NCBI GenBank assembly: GCA_044464485.1
Contig: JBIQLG010000002.1
Coordinates: 124,001-188,000, forward strand
From: Terrimesophilobacter sp044464485
GTDB taxonomy: Bacteria > Actinomycetota > Actinomycetes > Actinomycetales > Microbacteriaceae
Direction of reading: 5' to 3'
DNA: 64,000 nt
The stretch's first letter is position 1, and each line of letters begins with the position of its first letter. Below the pieces are notes generated by a model that had not been told where the DNA came from, did no database searches, and was given only the letters and a program-made list of their open reading frames with translations. The position numbers and the translations under genes are program-made. Below are positions 24,243 through 32,175 of the stretch, in pieces.

Positions 24243-25673
24243 TCAGTCGCCTGACCGGTCCCGCTGCGCCGCGACCGTCGGCTTGATGCCGGATGCGGCG
24301 CCTTCGCCAACCAGTTCATGCTGCAACTGCTCAAGCGACTTGTCCTTCGTCTCCGGCACCTTCCAGGCGAAGAACGCGATCGCGAGAATGCCGAGGAATC
24401 CGAAAATGAAGAACGCGCCTTGTCGCGTGACGAGCGAAATGAGCGTGAGGAAGGTTCCCGCCACCACGAAGTTCGCCGCCCAATTGAGCACCGTCGCGAA
24501 CGACATCGCTTTGCTGCGGATACCGGTCGGATAGATTTCCGAAATCATGAGCCAGAAGACGGGGCCGAGTCCCACCGCGAACGAAGCGATATAGACGAGA
24601 AGGGCCACAAGCGCGAGATAGCCCGCGTTGTGCTGCAGCCACGGCGAGGCGAAGAAAATGCCGAGAACGATGATCGACACCGTGAGGCCCACCGTGCCGA
24701 TGAGAAGCAAACGGCGCCGGCCCACCTTGTCGAGCAACAGCACGGCGACAACCGTGAACACCACATTCGTCACTCCGACGAATACCGTCTGCGTGATCGA
24801 GGCGCTGTTGGTGAGTCCCGTGGTCTTCAGAATCGTTGGCGCGTAGTAGATGACGGTGTTGATGCCGACGAACTGCTGGAAGATCGCGAGTCCCGCGCCG
24901 ATCCAAATGAGCGGTCGGATGTTCGGCTTGAGTAGGTCCCGAACTTTCGTCGAGTTCTCTTTCTTCTGCGCTTCGTGGATGTCCTTGATCTCCGTGTCGA
25001 TATCGGCGTTCGGGTCCGTGCCGCGAAGCTTCTTCAATACTTCGCGCGCCTTGTCCTTCATGCCATGCTCGACAAGCCAGCGCGGAGTGCGCGGGACGGT
25101 GAGCATTCCGATGGCAAGCGCGGCCCCCGGGATCGCGCCGACGCCGAGCATCCAGCGCCAGCCATCCGGAACCGACGTGAACGCGAAGTTCACGAGGTAG
25201 GCGATGAGGATGCCGGAGGTGATCGCCAGCTGATTGAACGAGACGAGGCCCCCGCGAATCCGGGGTGGCGACACTTCAGAAATGTAGAGCGGAGCGACGA
25301 AGGAGGCCGTACCGACCGAAAACCCGAGAATGAACCGGAATGCGATGAGCATGGGCACGGAGACCGCGAACGCGCAGCCGAGAGCCCCGATGACGTAGAT
25401 GCACCCCGAGATGACCTTCGTCCATTTGCGGCTCAGCTTGTCGGCGAGATATCCGGAGAGGATCGCCCCGACGATCGCGCCGAGCAGCAGAACGGAGACG
25501 ATCCACTCCTGCGCGACGTCATTCGCGTGCAGGTCCTTTTTGAGGTACAGCAGCGCCCCCGAGATGACGCCCGTGTCGAAGCCGAACAGCAGTCCACCGA
25601 TGGCGGCGATGATGGAAATGCGCACAAGCATGCCGTTGCCGCTCGCACGTATCCCGGTGATGAAATTACTCAT
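24243..25673 (-). CDS. Sugar porter family MFS transporter
   Basis: A 476-residue twelve-helix permease. The loop motifs of sugar porters are present: GGLLFGFDTGVISGAL in helix 1, a degenerate D-R-x-G-R/K motif (DKLSRKW), PRTPRWLV after helix 6 (canonical PESPRWL), QQFVGINTVIYYAPTI in helix 7 and the second DKVGRR motif. Probably proton-coupled uptake of a hexose, pentose, polyol or a sugar acid. ATG with GGAG six bases upstream. Next to the enolase-type enzyme in one operon. Confidence 0.9.
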   Translation of the reverse strand: MSNFITGIRASGNGMLVRISIIAAIGGLLFGFDTGVISGALLYLKKDLHANDVAQEWIVSVLLLGAIVGAILSGYLADKLSRKWTKVISGCIYVIGALGCAFAVSVPMLIAFRFILGFSVGTASFVAPLYISEVSPPRIRGGLVSFNQLAITSGILIAYLVNFAFTSVPDGWRWMLGVGAIPGAALAIGMLTVPRTPRWLVEHGMKDKAREVLKKLRGTDPNADIDTEIKDIHEAQKKENSTKVRDLLKPNIRPLIWIGAGLAIFQQFVGINTVIYYAPTILKTTGLTNSASITQTVFVGVTNVVFTVVAVLLLDKVGRRRLLLIGTVGLTVSIIVLGIFFASPWLQHNAGYLALVALLVYIASFAVGLGPVFWLMISEIYPTGIRSKAMSFATVLNWAANFVVAGTFLTLISLVTRQGAFFIFGFLGILAIAFFAWKVPETKDKSLEQLQHELVGEGAASGIKPTVAAQRDRSGD

Positions 25674-25758
25674 GACCTGCTCCTTTTCATTCTCGCGTCG
25701 GCCCGGTGCTGCGGTGGCGCTTCCTTCCTCTCTGAGGACGTATCCCTGATGACTCGTC

Positions 25759-27609
25759 CTACTTTTCCGGCGTCTCGTCGCGCGACTCGTCGTCCTGCCC
25801 GATGTGAAGTTTGCCCTTCACGCGTTCGACGCCCTCTACGAGCAGCGCCTTCGCCGAATCCTTGATCACGTTGAACTCGCTCGGGTCGCCCTTGAGCAGC
25901 GCCTCACCCGTGTTTTTCGCGTATTCAAACGTGATGTGCGGCGGCAGCGGCGGCACGTTTTTGCTCGTGTACGCGTCGATGAGCGTGACACCCTGATGGG
26001 CGAATGCGGCATCCCACGCGCTCGCGACGTCCTCGTCAGACTTGACGCGGATTCCGTTGAAGCCGAGCAGCTCCGCCCAGCCCGCGTAGTCGACAGACTC
26101 GACGTTTTGCGATGTCTCCCACAGCGGGTTCGCGTCTTCCGTCCGCATCTCCCACGAGACCTGCGTGAGGTCGTCGTTGTGTTGCACCATGATGATGAAT
26201 TGCGGGGTGTCGCCCCACTTGTCGATGTACTTCTTGATCGTGATGAGCTCGTTCATGCCGAGCATCTGGAACGCGCCGTCCCCGATCGTGCACACGACCG
26301 TGCGCTCCGGGTACGCGAACTTCGCGGCCGTCGCATACGGCATCGCGGCGAGCATGGTCGCGAGCCGGCCCGAGAGGTCGCCCATCATGCCGTTCCGCAG
26401 CCGGATGTGGTGGCCGTACCAGTCGGCGGTCGAACCGGCATCCGCGGTGACAATGGCGTTTGACGGTAGTCGCTTGTTGAGCTCGTGGTACACCCTCCGC
26501 GGGTTGACTCCGTCGTCGTAGCCTTCCATCGCCTGGGCTTCCATCTCGTTTTCCCACTCGACCATCCCGTGGGCGACGCCTTCCTGCCAGGACAGGTCCG
26601 TCTTTTGCTTGAGCAGCGGGATGAGTGCGGTGAGGGTCGACTTCACATCGCCCCACAGGTTCAGCTCGGTGGGGTACCGAAGTCCCATCTGTTCGGGCTT
26701 CAAGTCCACTTGGATGGCGCGCGCTTGCGCGCTCTTCGGCAGAAACTGGCTGTACGGATAGTTGGTGCCCAGCATCACGAGGGTGTCGCAACCGCTCATT
26801 TGGTGCACGCTCGGAAGGCTCCCCAGGAGACCCACTTGCTGCGAGTGGTACGGGACATCGGAAGGGATCACTTGCTTGGCGCGCAGCGTCGTGATGATGC
26901 CGGCACCCGCGAGTTCCGCGGCCTTGAGCACTTCTTCGGTCGCGCCGTTGGAACCGTGCCCGACGAGGAAGGTGACTTTCTCGCCGGAGTTGATGATGTC
27001 CGCGGCCGCCTGAATCGCATCGTCAGGCGGCGTGACGCGGATGGAGGGAGCAACAGCGCTCGACCGCGACACCCAGTTCATCGGTTCGAGCTCCGGCATG
27101 TCCATGCCCTGAACGTCGTGCGGCAGAATGACCACCGCCGGCCCGAGATGCACGCGCGCGGTGCGGAACGCCGTGTCGACAACCGCCTGCGCCTGCTCGG
27201 GCGACACGACGGTCTGCACGTAGACAGCGACATCCGAAAGGCTTCGCTCGAGTTTGTTTTCCTGCTGGTTGAACGTTCCGAACGCGTTGAGCCCCTGCTG
27301 GCCGACGATCGCGACGACGGGTTGATTGTCCATCTTCGCGTCGTACAGTCCGTTGATCATGTGGAAGGCCCCTGGGCTCGATGTCGCGATGCACACGCCG
27401 ACTTCGCCCGTGAACTTCGCGTGCGCGGTCGCCATGAGGGAGCAGATCTCCTCGTGCGTCGGCCGGATGTAGTCGAGCCCATCACCCTCGCCCTCCGCAC
27501 GGCCGAGCGCGCCGTCGAATTCGCCGATACCGTCGCCGGGAAAACCGAAAACGCGGCTCACGCCCCAGTCCCGGATTCGCTGGATTACAAAATCGCTCAC
27601 GTTCGTCAT
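25759..27609 (-). CDS. Thiamine-diphosphate enzyme, pyruvate oxidase/dehydrogenase (PoxB) type
   Basis: A 616-residue enzyme of the acetolactate synthase/pyruvate oxidase family. The ThDP-activating glutamate is E53 (PTHEE). GDGAFQMLGMNELITI is the ThDP/Mg motif, with a downstream NDD in place of the usual Asn. FGFPGDGIGEF opens the PYR domain. Probable reaction: oxidative decarboxylation of pyruvate or a related 2-oxoacid to an acyl group plus CO2. It carries no obvious C-terminal membrane-binding peptide of E. coli PoxB type. The ATG has GGGAG ahead of it. Downstream of the GMC gene by 11 bases, upstream of the MFS gene by 85. Confidence 0.85.
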   Translation of the reverse strand: MTNVSDFVIQRIRDWGVSRVFGFPGDGIGEFDGALGRAEGEGDGLDYIRPTHEEICSLMATAHAKFTGEVGVCIATSSPGAFHMINGLYDAKMDNQPVVAIVGQQGLNAFGTFNQQENKLERSLSDVAVYVQTVVSPEQAQAVVDTAFRTARVHLGPAVVILPHDVQGMDMPELEPMNWVSRSSAVAPSIRVTPPDDAIQAAADIINSGEKVTFLVGHGSNGATEEVLKAAELAGAGIITTLRAKQVIPSDVPYHSQQVGLLGSLPSVHQMSGCDTLVMLGTNYPYSQFLPKSAQARAIQVDLKPEQMGLRYPTELNLWGDVKSTLTALIPLLKQKTDLSWQEGVAHGMVEWENEMEAQAMEGYDDGVNPRRVYHELNKRLPSNAIVTADAGSTADWYGHHIRLRNGMMGDLSGRLATMLAAMPYATAAKFAYPERTVVCTIGDGAFQMLGMNELITIKKYIDKWGDTPQFIIMVQHNDDLTQVSWEMRTEDANPLWETSQNVESVDYAGWAELLGFNGIRVKSDEDVASAWDAAFAHQGVTLIDAYTSKNVPPLPPHITFEYAKNTGEALLKGDPSEFNVIKDSAKALLVEGVERVKGKLHIGQDDESRDETPEK

Positions 27610-27620
27610 GGTGCTTCTCC

Positions 27621-29252
27621 CTACATATCGTTTCGTTCGAGCAGGCGGTCAGCGGCGCGAGCCGCGTTCGCCATGATGGTCAATGCCGGATTCGCGCTGC
27701 CCTGTGTCGGCAGCACGCTGCCGTCCACGATGAGCAGATTGGGCACGGCAAAGGTTCTGCAGTCGGCGTCGACGACGCCTTCGTTCTCGTTGGCCGCCAT
27801 CCGCGCACCGCCGACAAGGTGGGCGTTGCGGTCGATGGTGATGACTTCATCGGCGCCCGCGGATTTCAGGATGTGCTCCATCACGCCCGTCGCCGCTTTC
27901 AACAGCGCGCGGTCGTTGTCGCACTGGCTGTAGTCGAACCGCGCAATCGGCATGCCATGCCGGTCCTTCTCCTCGGCGAGCGTCACGCGATTGTCGGCTT
28001 GCGGCAGGAACTCGCACAGCGCACCGAGGCACGCCCAGTGCACGTAATCCGTCATGTAGTTGCGGAATTCCGCGCCCCAATACCCTTGCGCCATGACGTG
28101 CTCGGCCCACGTGATGGGCAGCGGCGACACCGTCTGGATGGAGAATCCTCGCTTGTACGGTTGCCGCGGGTCCGTCTCGTAGAACTCTTCGGAGCTCACC
28201 TCCGGAGGCGGCGCTTTCCACATCCGCACCTCGGAGTCGAAGCGGCCCGCCGTTTGCGGCGCCCCCTGCACCATGAGGTAGCGGCCGACCTGGTCGAAGT
28301 CGTTGCACATCCCGTTCGGGAACCGCGTCGAGGTCGAGTTGAGCAGCAGCCGCGGCGTCTCGATCGAGTAGCCGGCGATGGCGACCATTTTGGCGCGCTG
28401 GAAACGCTCCACGCCGTCGCGCCAATAGTGCACTCCGGTCGCTCGGCCGGTCTTCTCATCCAGTTCGATGCGGGTCACCATGGAATCGGCGCGCACCTCG
28501 GCACCGTGCGCGAGGGCATCCGGAACGTGCGTAATGAGAGGGGATGCTTTCGCATTCACTTTGCAGCCCTGCAGGCAAAAGCCGCGATAGATGCAGTGCG
28601 GCCGGTTGCCGAATCGCCCGTTCGAGATCGCGACGGGGCCGACTTTCGCGGTAATGCCCGCGGCGAGCGCTCCGCGCTGAAAAATCTCTCCGTTGCCTCC
28701 CACCGGATGCGGCCGCTGTGGATATCCGTGCGGATCCCCCCACGGCCAGTACTCCCCCGCCACGGGAAGTTCCGCCTCGATGTCGTCGTAATACGGCTTC
28801 AGGTCGGCGTAGTCGATCGGCCAGTCCGCGCCGACACCGTCGTTCGTGAGCGTGCGGAAGTCGCTTGGATGGAAGCGCGGCGTGTAGCCCGCGTAATGCA
28901 CCATCGAGCCGCCGACTCCGCGACCCGAGTTGTTCGAACCGAGCGGCACGGGATCGCTGCCGCCGATCTCGCGCGGCTCTGTCCAGTACAGGTCGTGCGA
29001 GCCGGCCTCGTCGCTCACCCAATCGTCTTCCGGATTCCAGAACGGCCCGGCATCGAACGCGACGACGCGCGCGCCCGCTCTCGCCATCCGCTGCAGCAGC
29101 GTGGAACCTCCCGCGCCGCAACCGACGATGGCAAGATCCACCTCGTCGTCGTCGGCAAAGTGGCGCATGTTCTCGCGGAGGCGTGGCTCTACTCGAGAGC
29201 CGTCCCGCGTGATGAGCCAGGCGGACTCATTGCGTTCTTTCACGGCACTCAT
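27621..29252 (-). CDS. GMC family oxidoreductase (gluconate 2-dehydrogenase-like large subunit)
   Basis: A 543-residue flavoprotein. The FAD loop reads AIVGCGAGGSTL (about residues 40-52), followed by GRGVGGSMVHYAGYTPRF. The C-terminal GMC domain has VGGARMAANE and DGSVLPTQGSANPALTIMA. It probably oxidises a sugar or sugar acid, working with the small subunit encoded just upstream, whose stop overlaps its start (ATGA). No Tat signal or cytochrome c subunit is present, unlike the membrane-bound three-subunit gluconate dehydrogenases, so location and electron acceptor are open. Confidence 0.86.
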   Translation of the reverse strand: MSAVKERNESAWLITRDGSRVEPRLRENMRHFADDDEVDLAIVGCGAGGSTLLQRMARAGARVVAFDAGPFWNPEDDWVSDEAGSHDLYWTEPREIGGSDPVPLGSNNSGRGVGGSMVHYAGYTPRFHPSDFRTLTNDGVGADWPIDYADLKPYYDDIEAELPVAGEYWPWGDPHGYPQRPHPVGGNGEIFQRGALAAGITAKVGPVAISNGRFGNRPHCIYRGFCLQGCKVNAKASPLITHVPDALAHGAEVRADSMVTRIELDEKTGRATGVHYWRDGVERFQRAKMVAIAGYSIETPRLLLNSTSTRFPNGMCNDFDQVGRYLMVQGAPQTAGRFDSEVRMWKAPPPEVSSEEFYETDPRQPYKRGFSIQTVSPLPITWAEHVMAQGYWGAEFRNYMTDYVHWACLGALCEFLPQADNRVTLAEEKDRHGMPIARFDYSQCDNDRALLKAATGVMEHILKSAGADEVITIDRNAHLVGGARMAANENEGVVDADCRTFAVPNLLIVDGSVLPTQGSANPALTIMANAARAADRLLERNDM

Positions 29253-30019
29253 TGCTGCACCCCACGGCTGCTCGGATTACTGTCGTCAGGATTGCGGGTA
29301 CCCCTGCCGCCGCCGTTGCTGATGCCGGTGCTCACGCCATTCGCCGCAGTGCGCGAATCGCGCGCCTTCCACCTCAGCGCACCCACGTTCGGCTGCAACG
29401 GATCATCTACCGGGTGCGCATCGCGAACCTCGATGCCCTCGAGTCGGTCGACGCCGATGTTCTTGTATCCGCGCGGATAGGCGGGCCCGTCGAAGCCGAT
29501 CTCATTCCAGGCGAGCGGATGCGCGTAAAACGCGGTACAACCGTAGCGGGTCCACAAACTCCACACGTGAGCCGCGGTCATCCCGTGCCAGAGCGCCGGT
29601 CCGAGGTCCTGAATGGAGTGCAGCAATTCTGATTGCTGATCCCAGTCGCATTCCGCAAAACTGCATCCATGCCGCTCTTGACTGTCCGCGTTGAGGGCGG
29701 CGAGCGATGCACGCCACGCCTGATCATCCGGCGGCATGGTTTCGTAGTGCCAGCCGTCCGTTTCGTGGTCGGCGAGGCGGGCATCCACCATGTTCATGAC
29801 GGGCACGCGCGGTTCTGCCCGCTGGTACAGCAACTGATCGAACAACGCGGTCGCCGTGACCTGCTCGCGCTCGGTGAAAAACCGAGGCGCGGTGGGCGGT
29901 TCGGTTCGCCGCATCACTTTTGTGCGCGTCGCGACGTCCCAGTGCGCGGACTGGGTTGAGACATCGAATCCTGGAAAGCGTCCGCCCCCGTGCTGTACCT
30001 CCAGGTGCAGCGCGCTCAC
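29249..30019 (-). CDS. Gluconate 2-dehydrogenase subunit 3 family protein
   Basis: A 256-residue protein. FFTEREQVTATALFDQLLYQ near residue 45 is typical of the subunit 3 family, followed by TMPPDDQAWR and WHGMTAAHVWSLWTRYG. In known enzymes the small subunit binds and stabilises the GMC flavoprotein. The GTG overlaps the stop of the membrane-protein gene (GTGA), and its own stop overlaps the GMC start (ATGA). No Tat signal seen. The C-terminus is rich in Gly, Ser and Asn and probably disordered. Confidence 0.82.
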   Translation of the reverse strand: MSALHLEVQHGGGRFPGFDVSTQSAHWDVATRTKVMRRTEPPTAPRFFTEREQVTATALFDQLLYQRAEPRVPVMNMVDARLADHETDGWHYETMPPDDQAWRASLAALNADSQERHGCSFAECDWDQQSELLHSIQDLGPALWHGMTAAHVWSLWTRYGCTAFYAHPLAWNEIGFDGPAYPRGYKNIGVDRLEGIEVRDAHPVDDPLQPNVGALRWKARDSRTAANGVSTGISNGGGRGTRNPDDSNPSSRGVQQ

Positions 30020-30480
30020 TTTTCGCGCCTCAGAATTGCCGCGAGTACACCCATGCCGCCGACGAGCGTGACGAGCAGCGGCGCCATGAGCGGCGGACCC
30101 ATCTCCATGTTGTAGCGAAAGTTCTTCCATCCGCCCGGCTTTTGCCGAATGCCTCTGCCGTGCAGCCACAAACCTTGCAGCCCGTTGGCAATGATGGTGA
30201 GGGAGGCGAGCGGCAAAACTGTCTTTGCAGCTCGGTGGCTCACCACGCCAGCGACACCGGCGACGGCACCCACGGGTCCCAACACCACGGGCACCCACAT
30301 CCATTTATTGCCGAAGCTCGCTTTATCGTGCTCGAAGAAGATTTCCGCTGCCGTGACGACGGCACCACCCGCGGTGAGCGCAGAGAGACTTCGTTCGAAC
30401 CGGCCGGTTCGCACATTTCGTACCATGCGGTCAATGCCGTGGACGGTTTTCCTTGCAGGTTTCGATCGTCTCGCAATCAC
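30016..30480 (-). CDS. Small membrane protein of the oxidoreductase operon
   Basis: A 154-residue protein with about four hydrophobic helices (LSALTAGGAVVTAAEIFFEH, VPVVLGPVGAVAGVAGVV, VLPLASLTIIANGLQGLWLH and a C-terminal helix). Histidines near the helix ends could hold a cofactor. The start is GTG with GAGAAG seven bases upstream. First gene of the nine-gene leftward string and translationally coupled to the gluconate dehydrogenase subunit 3 gene. Not a recognised family to me; it may anchor the GMC complex or take its electrons. Confidence 0.68.
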   Translation of the reverse strand: MIARRSKPARKTVHGIDRMVRNVRTGRFERSLSALTAGGAVVTAAEIFFEHDKASFGNKWMWVPVVLGPVGAVAGVAGVVSHRAAKTVLPLASLTIIANGLQGLWLHGRGIRQKPGGWKNFRYNMEMGPPLMAPLLVTLVGGMGVLAAILRREK

Positions 30481-30719
30481 GTGTGGTCTTCTCGCTTTCC
30501 GACCGTGGGCGGGGCGAGGTTCATCGTCCGGTCTGTGACACGGCCTACCTTTTTACGTTCCTCCCGCGGCCCGCGCCAGTTCAAGCCGAGGGCGCGAATG
30601 CACGGAGAATTTTCGGCTCGCGTTGACTGCACTCTCAGAAAACATGCAATTTGTGCAAAATTCTCATTGAGCTTTCAAACCGGAGGCGTACCCTGCACGG
30701 TGGCAGAAAGGACAACAGA

Positions 30720-31487
30720 ATGCTTCTCGAGGGTAAAAGCGTGATCGTGACCGGCGGCAACAGCGGGATCGGCGAGGCCATTGTGCTCGCCGCGGCGGCT
30801 GCCGGTGCGAACGTGGTGATCGACTACATCAAGGATCCGAAGGAGACGGAGAGTCTCATCGACCACGTGACATCGCTGGGGACCAAGGCCGTCGGCGTGA
30901 AAGCCGATGTCAGCAAAGTTGCGGACCTTCAGACGATGGTCGATACCGCGGTTTCCGAGTTCCGACGGCTGGATGTGCTCGTGAACAACGCGGGCATCGA
31001 GACCCGCACGTCCGTTCTGGACACCACGGAGGAACAGTACGACCGCGTCATGGACATCAACATCAAGAGCGCGTTCTTCGGTACCCAGATTGCGGCGAAA
31101 CAGTTTCTCGCGCAGAAGTCACCGGGAGTAGTCGTCAACATGTCGTCGGTGCACGAGGACTGGCCGATGCCTGGCAACACTGCGTACTGCGTGTCGAAGG
31201 GCGGAACGAGGATGCTCGCGCGCACAGCCGGTGTGGAACTCGGCGAGCACGGCATCCGGGTGCTCAATGTGGCACCGGGTGCTGTGGAGACGCCCATCAA
31301 TCAGTCCACGATGGAAGACCCGAAAAAGCTGAAGCAATTGAATGCCGCTATTCCGCTCGGGCGGATGGCGAAGCCGGCGGAAATCGCCGACCTCGTCATC
31401 TACCTGGCGTCGGGCAGTGCCGACTACATGACCGCCACAACGGTGTTCACCGATGGCGGCATCATGCAGGGCAGTGTAGGACTGTAG
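30720..31487 (+). CDS. SDR family oxidoreductase (glucose 1-dehydrogenase-like)
   Basis: A 255-residue classical short-chain dehydrogenase: cofactor loop TGGNSGIG at residues 11-18, NNAG, the catalytic Ser in NMSSVHE, YCVSK and a C-terminal substrate loop. Closest by pattern to glucose 1-dehydrogenase/3-oxoacyl reductase-like enzymes; substrate unknown. AAAGGA lies eight bases before the ATG. It diverges from the oxidoreductase operon across a 239-base gap. Confidence 0.86.
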   Translation: MLLEGKSVIVTGGNSGIGEAIVLAAAAAGANVVIDYIKDPKETESLIDHVTSLGTKAVGVKADVSKVADLQTMVDTAVSEFRRLDVLVNNAGIETRTSVLDTTEEQYDRVMDINIKSAFFGTQIAAKQFLAQKSPGVVVNMSSVHEDWPMPGNTAYCVSKGGTRMLARTAGVELGEHGIRVLNVAPGAVETPINQSTMEDPKKLKQLNAAIPLGRMAKPAEIADLVIYLASGSADYMTATTVFTDGGIMQGSVGL

Positions 31488-31539
31488 GAGGCAACGCGAT
31501 CGTGCGCGCAACGTTCACACGTACGAGGCGTTTCACGCT

Positions 31540-31713
31540 TTAGCCCTTGAAGGCGTCCTTGACGTTTTCGCCGGCCTGCTTGAGGTTGGCCTTCGCCTGG
31601 TCGCCTTTGCCTTCAGCTTCCAGCTCTTCGTCGTCGGTGACCTTGCCCCAGGCTTCCTTGCCCTTGCCCGCCGCTTCTTCTGCCGCGTTCTCGATCTTGT
31701 CTGAGCCGCTCAT
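31540..31713 (-). CDS. CsbD family stress-response protein
   Basis: A 57-residue hydrophilic protein beginning MSGSDKIENAAEEAAGKGKE and ending with VKDAFKG, the compact CsbD pattern with alternating Lys, Glu, Ala and Gly. Members accumulate under general stress; molecular role unknown. GGGAG lies before the ATG (CTAGGGAGAAATCATG). Very high lysine-glutamate content and no hydrophobic segment. Monocistronic by position. Confidence 0.85.
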   Translation of the reverse strand: MSGSDKIENAAEEAAGKGKEAWGKVTDDEELEAEGKGDQAKANLKQAGENVKDAFKG

Positions 31714-31884
31714 GATTTCTCCCTAGCTTCGTGTAATTGTCGATTGACGCATCGAGCATAAGTAGATGAACCTGCGTATTGCAGGGGTTGACATTTGGTG
31801 CTCGACAGTGTTCGCGCGCCGTGTCCGTCAACATCCCGTAAGATTCATGGAGGTCGCTGCCGTTCAACCCGGCAGTAACCGCTT

Positions 31885-31972
31885 GGAGGATTCGCCTAGT
31901 GGCCTATGGCGCACGCTTGGAAAGCGTGTTGGGTGCAAGCCCTCGGGGGTTCGAATCCCCCATCCTCCGCCA
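31885..31972 (+). tRNA. tRNA-Ser (anticodon GGA), with encoded CCA
   Basis: Acceptor arms GGAGGAT and ATCCTCC pair perfectly, with discriminator G at 31969 and CCA at 31970-31972. The anticodon stem CACGC/GCGTG encloses loop TTGGAAA, giving anticodon GGA (serine UCC/UCU). The T arm is GGGGGTTCGAATCCCCC. The long variable arm (TTGGGTGCAAGCCCTC) is the class II feature of serine tRNAs. A short hairpin CGACTC-TTGTT-GAGTCG follows at 32000-32016. Confidence 0.95.
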
Positions 31973-32175
31973 AATTTTCACGGGGTGACGACGCGTCGAC
32001 GACTCTTGTTGAGTCGATCGACCCGCCGCGCTCGGCATGCGCTGGCAGTTCGGATGATCGTCGCGCCAACGATTATCGCAATATTCTTCAGGCGTGGTTG
32101 GCCGACACCAGAGCACGCTACCGGCGCACTCGGAGATCGTCACGTTTTGTGAACTCAAGGGTTCCGCGGACTTCG

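Noticed and set aside
31788..31793. TTGACA as -35 of the tRNA-Ser promoter
   Set aside because: No TANNNT box lies 16-19 bases downstream; the nearest TAAGAT is 45 bases away.
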